NCBI RefSeq assembly: GCF_001612985.1 | Contig: NZ_BDBM01000003.1 | Span: forward strand, 62,001 to 126,000 | DNA: 64,000 bases | DNA from: Nocardia gamkensis NBRC 108242 | GTDB lineage: Bacteria > Actinomycetota > Actinomycetes > Mycobacteriales > Mycobacteriaceae | Direction of reading: 5' to 3' | Part shown: positions 26,419 through 34,712 of the stretch, piece by piece | How positions within the stretch are numbered: position 1 is the first letter of the stretch | How the letters are laid out: the number at the start of each line of letters is the position of its first letter | Program-made: the position numbers and the translations under genes | Notes under the pieces: model-generated | The model's input: only the letters and a program-made list of their open reading frames with translations | What the model was told of the DNA's origin: nothing | Database searches by the model: none

Positions 26419-27743
26419 TGCGATACGACCACATCACCGAACTCATCGGCGACACGCCGCTGCTGCGGCTCGACCCCGCGGTGCACGGACTGGCCGGTGT
26501 CGAGCTCTACGCGAAACTGGAGTCGCACAATCCCTTCGGCTCGGTCAAGGACCGGGTGGCCTGGGCGATGTTGCGCGACGAACTGACGGAGCTGCGCGGA
26601 GGCGGCCGGACGCTCATCGAGGCCTCCAGCGGGAACACGGCCAAAGCGCTGCGCGTCCTCGGCGCGATGTACGGCATCGACCTGCGCGCGGTGACCAACC
26701 GGATCAAAGTCGGCGAGGTCCGTGACCTGCTGCAGCTGTTCGGCACCGAGATCGTGGAATTGCCCGGGCTGTCCGAGTGCCCGGACCCGACCACACCGAA
26801 CGACGTCTACTCGGTGATCGAGGCGACGATGGCGCAGCATCCCGGCGCTTACCGGCATCTGTCGCAGTACACCAACGAGAAGAACATCGAGGCGCACCAC
26901 CACGGCACCGGACGGGAGATCCACGAGGATCTCGCGGCCGATGGCATCGCCAGGATCGACTATCTGATCGGCGGGCTCGGCACCACCGGTTCCACCAGGG
27001 GTACCGCCACCTACCTGCGCAAACACAATCCCGAATTGCGCACCGTCGCGGTTGTCTCGGAGCGGTCGGACTTCATTCCCGGCATCCGGTCGGAGACCGA
27101 GATGTGGGATGTCGGGCTGTTCCAGCCGGAGTTCTACGACCGGATCGTCACCGTGTCGGCGGGCGACGCCGTGGACGCGACGCTGCGCCTGGCGACCGGG
27201 TACGGCGTCCTGGCCGGGCCGACCAGCGGCGCGGCCTACACCGCCGCGCTGGACACGCTCGGCGCGCTCGATCGCTCGGCCACCGATCCGGACGACCCGA
27301 TCGTCGCGGTGTTCATCGTCTGCGATCGGCTCGAGCCGTACCTGTCCTACATCAAGAAGCGCAGGCCGGAACTGTTCGGCCGCGCCGAACGCGAAACGGC
27401 GCCGAGCGCGGACGAGTTGGCGGCGGTGCCGCGCCTGTCGCCCGAGCAGCTCGCCGAACTGGACCGGACCGGCCGCCCGACCATCGTGGACAGCCGTGGC
27501 GCCATGGCCTACCGGATCGGGCACGTGCCCGGCGCGTTGAACATTCGCGACGACCAGCTCGACGACATGTTCGGCCACGGCATCCCGTTCCCGCGCTCGC
27601 GGCCCGTGGTCTTCGTCTGCCCGGTGGGCGAACTGTCGGTGCGTTTCGCCGCGCGAGCCCGTCGAGCCGGATACGACGCCGCCGCCCTGGCCGGTGGTGT
27701 GGTCGCCTGGCGCGATGCGGGGCTGCCGCTGGAACGAGGCTGA
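26418..27743 (+). CDS. Cysteine-synthase-family PLP enzyme fused to a rhodanese domain
   Basis: 441 residues; start overlaps the preceding stop (TGATG). Residues 1-330 are a fold type II beta-replacement enzyme: PLP lysine in FGSVKDR (Lys44), SSGNT at 70-74, GGLGTTGSTRG as phosphate-binding loop, and GPTSGA near 270. Residues 340-441 form a rhodanese domain (IVDSRGAMAYRIGHVPGALN, active-site loop CPVGELS with Cys401, AGGVVAWRDAGLP). A synthase joined to a sulfur-transfer domain suggests persulfide or thiol is moved directly between the modules. It closes the operon that begins with the SufS-like gene. Confidence 0.87.
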   Translation: MRYDHITELIGDTPLLRLDPAVHGLAGVELYAKLESHNPFGSVKDRVAWAMLRDELTELRGGGRTLIEASSGNTAKALRVLGAMYGIDLRAVTNRIKVGEVRDLLQLFGTEIVELPGLSECPDPTTPNDVYSVIEATMAQHPGAYRHLSQYTNEKNIEAHHHGTGREIHEDLAADGIARIDYLIGGLGTTGSTRGTATYLRKHNPELRTVAVVSERSDFIPGIRSETEMWDVGLFQPEFYDRIVTVSAGDAVDATLRLATGYGVLAGPTSGAAYTAALDTLGALDRSATDPDDPIVAVFIVCDRLEPYLSYIKKRRPELFGRAERETAPSADELAAVPRLSPEQLAELDRTGRPTIVDSRGAMAYRIGHVPGALNIRDDQLDDMFGHGIPFPRSRPVVFVCPVGELSVRFAARARRAGYDAAALAGGVVAWRDAGLPLERG

Positions 27744-27923
27744 TCTCCGCGGGCTCGCGGCCCGTCGGTCACCTCGGTGCGGCGGAAAAGCCCGACAGCC
27801 GCGAAACGAGTAAACCGACAGTTACCATGCCGTGACGGCGCGGGATCCATTTCGGCAAGACCGCGGAGGCCGGGCCCGGTGCGCGCGGCGCGGGGGCGCG
27901 CCGCCAGGCATTATCGTGGGGCC

Positions 27924-28553
27924 GTGCAGACAGGTCAGGAAGCAGACGACGACGGGGGCCCGCGGATCTGGGGTGGGACGACGCTCACCGAACGCAGGGA
28001 GACGCGGCGGGCGGCGCTGCTGGAGGCCGCGCTCGATTTGATCGGCGAGTCCGGAGCGAGCGGCGTCACCATGCGGGCGGTGTGCCGCAAGGCCAACCTC
28101 ACCGACCGCTACTTCTACGAGAGCTTCGCCAGCCGCGACGAGTTGCTGGACGTGCTCTACCGTCAGGTCGCCGAGGAATTCCTGGAGCCCATGACGGCCT
28201 TCGCCGCCACCGACGACCCGTCCCGCGACCGCGCGCTGTCGGAGATACTCGTGGACAAGGTGCTCGACGATCCGCGCAAGTCGCGGTTGTTCCTGGTCGA
28301 GCCGTATTCCAGCACCGGCCTCGGGCAGACCACCTTCGCCGTCATGCCGGTCTTCACCCGGGTCATGCAGGACCATCTGTTCGGCCACATCGACGACCCG
28401 GTCAAACGCAGGCTGGCGGCGGTGAGCATGGCCAGCGGAAACGCGGGCATGTTCTCGGCGTGGCTGAACGGCTCGCTGCGCGCCACCCGGGAGCAGATCA
28501 TCGAGCACTGTCTCGCCATGCTCACCGTGTACCGCTCGCTCTACCGGTCCTGA
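27924..28553 (+). CDS. TetR-family transcriptional regulator
   Basis: 209 residues from GTG 27924. HTH in RRETRRAALLEAALDLIGE to LTDRYFYESFASRDELLDV (about 22-70). The remaining helical part ends in ATREQIIEHCLAML. It lies 180 bp downstream of the PLP operon on the same strand and is the closest candidate regulator of it. Upstream extensions of the frame are Arg/Pro-rich and look non-coding. Confidence 0.88.
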   Translation: MQTGQEADDDGGPRIWGGTTLTERRETRRAALLEAALDLIGESGASGVTMRAVCRKANLTDRYFYESFASRDELLDVLYRQVAEEFLEPMTAFAATDDPSRDRALSEILVDKVLDDPRKSRLFLVEPYSSTGLGQTTFAVMPVFTRVMQDHLFGHIDDPVKRRLAAVSMASGNAGMFSAWLNGSLRATREQIIEHCLAMLTVYRSLYRS

Positions 28554-28566
28554 CCCGCGTCGCGGG
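28554..28566. terminator. Short hairpin between convergent genes
   Basis: CCCGCGTCGCGGG immediately after the TetR stop and 15 bp before the end of the opposing STAND gene. Short stem, so a weak bidirectional terminator at best. Confidence 0.35.
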
Positions 28567-28580
28567 CCGAGCGCCGGGCG

Positions 28581-29537
28581 TCAATCCCCGGATCGACCCC
28601 GCCAATACGCCAGGGTGTCCTTGGTCCGGATGGTGGCGGCGTGATTCGGGCCGAGGGCCCGCAACTCCGCGACCAGCAGAACCTCCAGTTCCGCGACCGC
28701 GCGGTCGAGGTCGCCGTGGCGGGCGCGGCAGCCCGCGAGCTCGTTGCGGGTGCCGAAGGTGTCCGGATGATCCGGGCCGAGCACCCGTAACCGGTCGCCG
28801 AGCAGTTTCTCCAGGTCGGTGATCGCACCCTCGAGGTCACCGCTGTCGGCGCGGTAGCCGGCCAGCCTGCCGCGGGTGAGCAGCGTGTCGGGATGGTCCG
28901 GGCCGAGCACCCGCAGACGGTCGTCGAGCAGGCGGGTGAACTCCGCGCCCGCACCGGCGAGATCACCGCTGCGCGCGCGGAACGCCGCGAGGTTGTTGCG
29001 CGCGCCGAGTGTGTTGGGATGATCGGCGCCGAAGACGCGCAGATAGTCGGCCACGAGTTGCTCGAACTCGGCGCGGGCGCCGTCGAGGTCGCCGCTGTCG
29101 GCACGCCAGTACGCCAGGCTGTTGCGGGTGCGCAAGGTGTCCGGATGGTCGGGGCCGAGCACCCGGGCGCGGTCGGCGCGCAGCTGTTCGAAGCGGGCGA
29201 TGGCCCCGGCGAAATCGCCGACGTCGCCGCGATTGGACGCCAGATTGTTTCTGGTGCGGAGGGTTTCGGGATGGTCGGGGCCGAGCAGGCGCAGCTGGTC
29301 GGTGAGCAGTCGTTCGAATTCCTCGCCCGCGCCGCTGTGGTCACCGCAGCGGGCGCGGTAGCTGGCCAGCCTGTCGCGGGTGTCCAATGTGGCCGGGTCG
29401 TCGGGGCCGAAGACCCGCAACCGGTCGGCGAGCAACTGTTCGAAATCGGCGATGGCGCCGACCAGGTCGCCGCTCTCGGCACGGTGGAAGGCCCGCCGTT
29501 CCCGCGTGGTGAAGGTATCGGGATGATCCGGTCCCAG
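28581..29537 (-). repeat. Tandem 126-bp repeats encoding TPR units
   Basis: Seven full 42-codon units plus a 24-codon partial unit. Consensus protein: LGPDHPDTL at the start of each unit and GDL-GA near its middle. High similarity between units means repeat number could change by recombination. These are coding repeats within the STAND gene. Confidence 0.85.
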
Positions 29538-31607
29538 CGACTCGACGAAGTCCGGGGCCCACGCGGCCCACAGGTCGCGATCGTCGGCCGATCTGCCGGT
29601 TTCCAGCTTCGTCAAAAAGTCGATGGCCAAGGCGGAATCACCGTAGGCCAGGCAGTGGCGTACGGCCGCGCCCCGCGCGTAGTCGGCGGCCCGGTCACCG
29701 TCGTCGGCCTGGATCGCCGCGACGAGGGCGCGGTGCGCGTCGGCGATGCGCACACCGGAACGACGGCATTCCGCCTCCAGCGCGGGCAGGAACGCGCTGT
29801 GGGTGACACCGAGCGACTCGCGAACGGTGCCGGGATGACTGCGGGTGATCAAATCGCCGAGATTCACGGCGATGTCGCGGATCCGGGCGGCGCTGAGGTC
29901 GACACCGAGCGACAACAGCGCCGAATCCAGCAGCTCCAGCGGCAGCACGGGCCCGACTCCCGCCGCGGCCAGCAACCCGAGCAGGTTCGCCGTGTCACTC
30001 GCGGTCGCGGGATCGGCCCCGCGCAGCGCGGTCTCGACCCGCAGCGCGATGACCCGGTCCAGCCCGATCCCGGACGCGACCGCGCCGTCGGTCAATCTCG
30101 AGGCCACCTCCAGCAGGATGCGCGCCACCAGCCAGCCGCCGGAGACCACCCGCGAACCGGTCGCGTCGGTCGGGGTCTCGGCCAGCAGCCGCTGGATCCA
30201 GCCGATCCAGTCGACCGGGCCGACCGGCGCCGTTCCGCGCGCCGAGTCCACCACGGCGGCGATGTCATCGGCCGCCGGTTCGGCCACATCGATCCGGTAC
30301 ATGTGCGCCAGCCCCGGATCGTCCTCGACACCGGTGCCGGGCCGGATGCCGATGATCACCCGGACGTGCCGGAGATCTTCTCGGCGGGTCAGATCGGCGA
30401 TCGCGGCCACCAGCAACCGCCTGGTCCCCTCCTGCGGCTGATTCAATCCGTCGAAGACCAGGGTGACCCGCCGGCCCGCGGTGGACAGGCGCGCCAGCGG
30501 GCGGCGCACCAGGATGTCGAAGATGTCGAACTCGTCCCTGGGCCGGTGCGCCCGTGCCGCGCGCGCCGCCTCCCGGAAGCCGGGTAGTCGTGCGTCGAGT
30601 TGCGCGGCCAGTTCCGAGGCGACCGACTCCACCGAGCTGTTCACCGTCAGGAACACCGCAGCGGTGATGTAGTCGGGGGTCACGGCGAGTCCGTCGACCA
30701 GGCTGGGGCGGATCAGCATGGCCAGCAGCGTGGATTTGCCCACGCCGGCGGGCCCGAGCACCGCCCGCAGCCGGTGGCTGCCCGCGTCGATGATGGCGTC
30801 GAGACGCTCGCGCACATCGGGCGTCAACAGCAGACGCCGGGTCAGCTGGTCGACGAACCCGGCGGCGGAACGTCCGCTCACCGCGTCGCGGTGGCGGGCG
30901 GTGTTCGGTACCAGCCACAATCCGGGGTCGACGCCCTGGGTCGTGGACACCGCGCCGGAACTGAAGGACAGATGCTGCGGCTGCTGATGGGTGCACTGCC
31001 CGGCGATCGGATCGACCAGGTCCGAGGGCAGCAGGTTCTCCCCGCGCAGCGGCAGGCCCAGATCGAAGGTGGCGAGCATGGTGCGGGTGAAGCAGCCGGA
31101 GTACGCGGGACCGTCGCCCGAGGCGACCAGCAGCTCCATCCGGCCGCCCGACTGCGCCAGCAGATCGGTCCACCGGCGCGCGGCGCCCTGCACGCCCTGA
31201 CCTGCTTCGCAGGCGTCGACGAGCAGCACAAGCCCGTCGAGCGCGGCGCGATCGAGCCGCTCGCGGATCTCCTGGGTCAGGTGGAAGGCGTTGTGCGAGG
31301 TGGGTTCACCGGGTGAGTCGTGACTCAGCAGGTAGAAGTCCTCGGCAGTCGTCGCCACGCCGTGGCCGATGAAGCCGAGCAGCAGGGTGGCCTGCCGCTG
31401 CGATGCCGCCGCGAAGGCCGTGTCGACGGCGGTGAACAATTGCGCGGCAGTGGGATTGAGCACCGGGCCGTCGACATCGATCGCGGGCCGCCAACCTCCC
31501 GCTTCGGTCAGGCTCCCGTACAGCCCACGGGCGAGTTCCTCGGTGAAACCCAATTCTCCCAGCGCCGCGCATTCCGACCCCACCACCAGCGCCAGCCGTC
31601 CTCCCAT
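28581..31607 (-). CDS. Caspase-like / STAND NTPase / TPR-repeat protein
   Basis: 1008 residues from ATG 31607. Residues 1-230: caspase-like fold with the His-Cys dyad in FIGHGV (His82) and LLVDACEAG (Cys133). Residues 250-640: STAND-type NTPase with Walker A GPAGVGKST (Lys291) and Walker B VTLVFDGLN (Asp386), followed by winged-helix-like sequence. Residues 690-1008: seven complete 42-residue kinesin-light-chain-type TPRs plus a partial eighth. This sensor (TPR), switch (STAND) and effector (protease) order resembles NLR-like bacterial immunity and cell-death proteins. No membrane segment. No partner protease substrate is evident nearby; flotillin-like genes are transcribed divergently 106 bp away. 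Confidence 0.85.
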   Translation of the reverse strand: MGGRLALVVGSECAALGELGFTEELARGLYGSLTEAGGWRPAIDVDGPVLNPTAAQLFTAVDTAFAAASQRQATLLLGFIGHGVATTAEDFYLLSHDSPGEPTSHNAFHLTQEIRERLDRAALDGLVLLVDACEAGQGVQGAARRWTDLLAQSGGRMELLVASGDGPAYSGCFTRTMLATFDLGLPLRGENLLPSDLVDPIAGQCTHQQPQHLSFSSGAVSTTQGVDPGLWLVPNTARHRDAVSGRSAAGFVDQLTRRLLLTPDVRERLDAIIDAGSHRLRAVLGPAGVGKSTLLAMLIRPSLVDGLAVTPDYITAAVFLTVNSSVESVASELAAQLDARLPGFREAARAARAHRPRDEFDIFDILVRRPLARLSTAGRRVTLVFDGLNQPQEGTRRLLVAAIADLTRREDLRHVRVIIGIRPGTGVEDDPGLAHMYRIDVAEPAADDIAAVVDSARGTAPVGPVDWIGWIQRLLAETPTDATGSRVVSGGWLVARILLEVASRLTDGAVASGIGLDRVIALRVETALRGADPATASDTANLLGLLAAAGVGPVLPLELLDSALLSLGVDLSAARIRDIAVNLGDLITRSHPGTVRESLGVTHSAFLPALEAECRRSGVRIADAHRALVAAIQADDGDRAADYARGAAVRHCLAYGDSALAIDFLTKLETGRSADDRDLWAAWAPDFVESLGPDHPDTFTTRERRAFHRAESGDLVGAIADFEQLLADRLRVFGPDDPATLDTRDRLASYRARCGDHSGAGEEFERLLTDQLRLLGPDHPETLRTRNNLASNRGDVGDFAGAIARFEQLRADRARVLGPDHPDTLRTRNSLAYWRADSGDLDGARAEFEQLVADYLRVFGADHPNTLGARNNLAAFRARSGDLAGAGAEFTRLLDDRLRVLGPDHPDTLLTRGRLAGYRADSGDLEGAITDLEKLLGDRLRVLGPDHPDTFGTRNELAGCRARHGDLDRAVAELEVLLVAELRALGPNHAATIRTKDTLAYWRGRSGD

Positions 31608-31712
31608 GCAAGAAACATACCTGCGCCCCCGCGGCGGTCCCGCCCGGCCGATATCGAAAGGTGCTGTGCGAGACGTAGGCTGACGGGTGGATCGTCGGAA
31701 GGAGATCCTGGG

Positions 31713-31946
31713 ATGATCGACCCGGTGGTGGGGTTGACGGGTACGCTCACATCGCCGATCCGGGGCGCCGGGACGCTGGGCGAGGTCCTGGTCGCTATTC
31801 GAGGGGGAACCGAGCTGTACATCGCACAGTCCACCGAGCCGATCCCGGCCGGTGCGGCCGTGCTGGTCATCGCGGTCCATCCGGGGCGCGTCGTCGACGT
31901 CGTCCCGTGGATTCCGCTCACCCCGGCCGCGGCCGGAGAAACCTGA
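31713..31946 (+). CDS. Small NfeD-like OB-fold protein
   Basis: 77 residues from ATG 31713, with GGAAGGAG ten bases upstream. GLTGTLTSPIRGAGTLGEVL, TELYIAQSTEPIPAGAAVLV and VVDVVPW match the C-terminal OB-fold of NfeD proteins, which are typically encoded next to flotillins. It lacks the membrane helices and protease domain of full NfeD. It precedes the SPFH gene by 19 bp and is almost certainly cotranscribed. Confidence 0.72.
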   Translation: MIDPVVGLTGTLTSPIRGAGTLGEVLVAIRGGTELYIAQSTEPIPAGAAVLVIAVHPGRVVDVVPWIPLTPAAAGET

Positions 31947-31965
31947 AAAAGTAAGGGAGACAGAC

Positions 31966-33066
31966 GTGCTGGGTTACCACGTGCCCGACCCGGACGAGGC
32001 GATGCTGGTCAGCGGCGCCAAGAGCCGCGACAACGCGCCGTTCAAGGTGGTCATCGGGCGCGGCGCCTGGGTGGTTCCGATGTTCCGGAAAGTCCGCTAC
32101 CTGTCGCTGGCGATGTTCGAATCCGAGATCAAGGAGCGCTGCGTCACCAAGCAGGCGATCCAGCTCGACGTCCGCGCGGTGATCGCGTTCAAGGTCGCCA
32201 ACGACACCCAGTCCATCGTGAACGCCGCACAGCGGTTCCTCTCCGAGCAGGAGCGGGAGATGTCGGTGCTGACCGGGCGCATCTTCTCCGGGCACCTGCG
32301 GTCGATCGTGGGCTCGATGACGGTCGAGGAGATCATCCGGGAGCGCCAGAAACTGGCCGACGAAGTGCTCGTCGCGTCGAAAGTCGAGATGAGCAATATC
32401 GGCCTGTGGGTCGATTCCTTCCAGATCCAGTCCATCGATGACGGCAACCTCGGCTATATCGCCGCGCTCGCCGCGCCGCACAATGCCGCCGTGCAGCGCG
32501 ACGCGCAGATCGCGCAATCGCAGGCCGCGCAGGCGTCGGCGCAGGCCGAGCAGGAATCCCAGCGCAGGCAGGCGGAATATCAGCGCGAGACGGCGATCCT
32601 GCGCGCGCAATACCAGCGCGATATCGACAAGGCCAACGCGGAGGCCGCGCAGGCGGGCCCGCTGGCCGAGGCGATGGCGTTGCAGGAGGTGCTCACCGCC
32701 CAGGCCGAGCAGGCGCGCAAAGAGGCCGAGTTGCGGGAGCAGCAGTTGCAGACCGAGGTCGTGAAACCCGCTCAGGCCGAAGCGGATCGGGTGCGCATCC
32801 TGGCCGAGGCGGAGGCCGACCGCACCCGCATCCAGGCCGCCGCGGCCGCGTCGAACAACCGGATCGCGCTGGATCAGTTGTTGATCGAACAACTGCCGGA
32901 AATCGTGAAGCAGGCGTCGAACGGGCTGGCGAACGCGAATCTCACCGTGCTGAACGGACCGGACGGAGTGGGCGAACTGGTGAACGGAATGGTCGGTCAA
33001 GGACTGACCGTTTTCCATTCGTTGCAAAAGGCGCTTTCCACCGACGACGGCGAAAACGCGGGTTAA
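31966..33066 (+). CDS. Flotillin-like SPFH/Band 7 protein
   Basis: 366 residues from GTG 31966, with AAGGGAG upstream. SPFH domain about 1-190 (DEAMLVSGAKS, FRKVRYLSLAMFESEI, LDVRAVIAFKVANDTQSIV), then an Ala/Gln/Glu-rich coiled coil (about 190-320: QAAQASAQAEQESQRRQAEY) as in flotillins. The N-terminus has no obvious transmembrane helix, so membrane attachment would be peripheral. Flotillins scaffold membrane microdomains. The NfeD-like partner upstream supports the assignment. Confidence 0.88.
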   Translation: MLGYHVPDPDEAMLVSGAKSRDNAPFKVVIGRGAWVVPMFRKVRYLSLAMFESEIKERCVTKQAIQLDVRAVIAFKVANDTQSIVNAAQRFLSEQEREMSVLTGRIFSGHLRSIVGSMTVEEIIRERQKLADEVLVASKVEMSNIGLWVDSFQIQSIDDGNLGYIAALAAPHNAAVQRDAQIAQSQAAQASAQAEQESQRRQAEYQRETAILRAQYQRDIDKANAEAAQAGPLAEAMALQEVLTAQAEQARKEAELREQQLQTEVVKPAQAEADRVRILAEAEADRTRIQAAAAASNNRIALDQLLIEQLPEIVKQASNGLANANLTVLNGPDGVGELVNGMVGQGLTVFHSLQKALSTDDGENAG

Positions 33067-33104
33067 AGTTGCCCGGTAGCGACGGCGACGAGGAGCGGGT
33101 GTTG

Positions 33105-33500
33105 GTGTCCATCGGGAAATTGGTGTCGTTCGACAGCTCTCGGGGATTCGGATTCATTCGGCCGGAGGACGGTGGACCGGACGTGTTCGTCCACGTCAAC
33201 GACATCGGCTTGGACGAGGACGAGTTGCGGCAGGGGCGGGTGTTCGAATTCGAGGTGACCGAAGGCGACCGCGGACCCAAGGCGGTCAATCTCAACGTGG
33301 TCGGCGGATCGTCCGCGCCTCCGGCGCGGCACAAGGGAAAGGACCGGCCGGGTTCCGGACCGCTCACCGTCGCCGAGCACAAACGCCTGATCACCGAACT
33401 GCTCCTGGACGCGAGCCCCGCGCTCACCGCGGGCGAGATCCTCACCATCCGCGACCGGCTCACCGCGTTCGCCGACCAGCAGGGCTGGCTGGAGAACTGA
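33105..33500 (+). CDS. Cold-shock-domain protein with C-terminal extension
   Basis: 131 residues from GTG 33105, preceded by GAGGAG at nine bases; TTG 33069 and GTG 33099 are alternatives. Cold-shock domain at about 1-65 with RNP1-like RGFGFIR and RNP2-like DVFVHVND. After a Gly/Pro/Lys linker a helical C-terminal part (LTVAEHKRLITELLLDAS) follows, absent from ordinary CspA. RNA or single-strand DNA binding is expected. It follows the flotillin gene closely. Confidence 0.85.
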   Translation: MSIGKLVSFDSSRGFGFIRPEDGGPDVFVHVNDIGLDEDELRQGRVFEFEVTEGDRGPKAVNLNVVGGSSAPPARHKGKDRPGSGPLTVAEHKRLITELLLDASPALTAGEILTIRDRLTAFADQQGWLEN

Positions 33501-33626
33501 GCCGCGAACTCCACGATCCTGTCGGGGCGCCCGCCTACGATCGAGCCGAGACCACGGCCACAGACCGATGAGTTCGCTGGGCGCGCACCGTCGGTATGGG
33601 TGAGGATCGAACCCGAGGAGGATCGC

Positions 33627-34712
33627 GTGGATCTACCGGTTCTGCCCCCAGTGCGGCCGATGCTGGCCAAAACCGCACCCGCGGTGCCGCGCGAGCCGGG
33701 CCTGAGCTACGAACCCAAATGGGACGGTTTCCGCTGCATCGTGTTCCGCGACGGCGCCGAAGTAGAGCTCGGCTCGCGCAATGACCGGCCTCTGACCAGG
33801 TATTTTCCCGAGGTCGCCGAGTTGCTGAAGCAGGCGCTGCCGGACCGCTGCGTGGTGGACGGCGAGATCGTGGTGGTCACCGAGCAGGGTTTGGATTTCG
33901 ACACCTTGCAGAACCGCCTGCACCCTGCCGCGTCCAGGGTCGCCAAGCTGGCCGTGGAGACGCCTGCCAGCTTCGTGGCCTTCGATCTGCTCGCGCTCGG
34001 CGACAAGGACCTGACCGGCGAGCCGTTCACCGAACGCAGGCGGCTGCTGGAGACGATCCTGGACACCGCGCTCGCGCGCGTCCACCTCACGCCGATCACC
34101 CACGACCCCGACGTGGCCGAGGACTGGTTCACCCGTTTCGAGGGCGCCGGATTCGACGGCGTGATGGTCAAGTCCGACGACCTCGCCTACCTCCAGGACA
34201 AGCGGGTGATGCTGAAGGTCAAGCACGAACGCACCGCCGACTGTGTGGTGGCGGGTTTCCGCTGGCACAAGGACGGAGCGGGTGTGGGTTCATTGCTGCT
34301 CGGGCTCTTCGACGACGAGGGCCACCTGCATCACGTCGGCGTGGCCAGCAGCTTCACCGCGGCGCGGCGTAGGGAGCTGATCGAGGAGCTGGCGCCGTTG
34401 CGGGAGAACGCGCTGGACGATCACCCTTGGCGGCAGTGGGCCGATGCGGCGGCGCAGGCGGCCGCGGACGGCAAGATGCCCGGCGGCGTCAGCCGCTGGA
34501 CCGGCGGCAAGGATCTGTCCTGGGAGGCGCTGCGACCGGAGCTGGTCGCCGAAGTCCGCTACGAGCACGTGCAGTCGGGCCGGCTGCGCCACGGTGGCAG
34601 GCTGGTGCGCTTCCGGAGCGACCGGACCCCGCAGTCGTGTACCTACGCGCAGCTCGACGAAGTCGCGCCGGCGGAATTGAGCATGTTGTTCGGCGAGAGC
34701 GCGGCACGATGA
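33627..34712 (+). CDS. ligC: ATP-dependent DNA ligase, LigC-like
   Basis: 361 residues. GTG 33627 with GAGGAGG five bases upstream decides the start. Nucleotidyltransferase motif I KWDG with the adenylated Lys at about 31, motif III VAFDLLAL, motif IV GFDGVMVKSDD and motif V LKVKHERTADCVV are present, followed by an OB-fold. Size and layout match mycobacterial LigC (a ligase lacking nuclease and polymerase domains). It overlaps the polymerase-domain gene (ATGA), so the two act together, probably in gap repair or backup end joining. No Ku gene is in the window. Confidence 0.92.
   Translation: MDLPVLPPVRPMLAKTAPAVPREPGLSYEPKWDGFRCIVFRDGAEVELGSRNDRPLTRYFPEVAELLKQALPDRCVVDGEIVVVTEQGLDFDTLQNRLHPAASRVAKLAVETPASFVAFDLLALGDKDLTGEPFTERRRLLETILDTALARVHLTPITHDPDVAEDWFTRFEGAGFDGVMVKSDDLAYLQDKRVMLKVKHERTADCVVAGFRWHKDGAGVGSLLLGLFDDEGHLHHVGVASSFTAARRRELIEELAPLRENALDDHPWRQWADAAAQAAADGKMPGGVSRWTGGKDLSWEALRPELVAEVRYEHVQSGRLRHGGRLVRFRSDRTPQSCTYAQLDEVAPAELSMLFGESAAR

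Noticed and set aside
28581..29537. Tandem repeats considered as a CRISPR array
   Set aside because: The period is 126 bp with no unique spacers, and the units translate to TPRs in frame.
28893..30587. 564-codon plus-strand frame
   Set aside because: Antisense to the STAND/TPR gene; its repeat-like peptide is the shadow of the TPR array, and it has no ribosome site.
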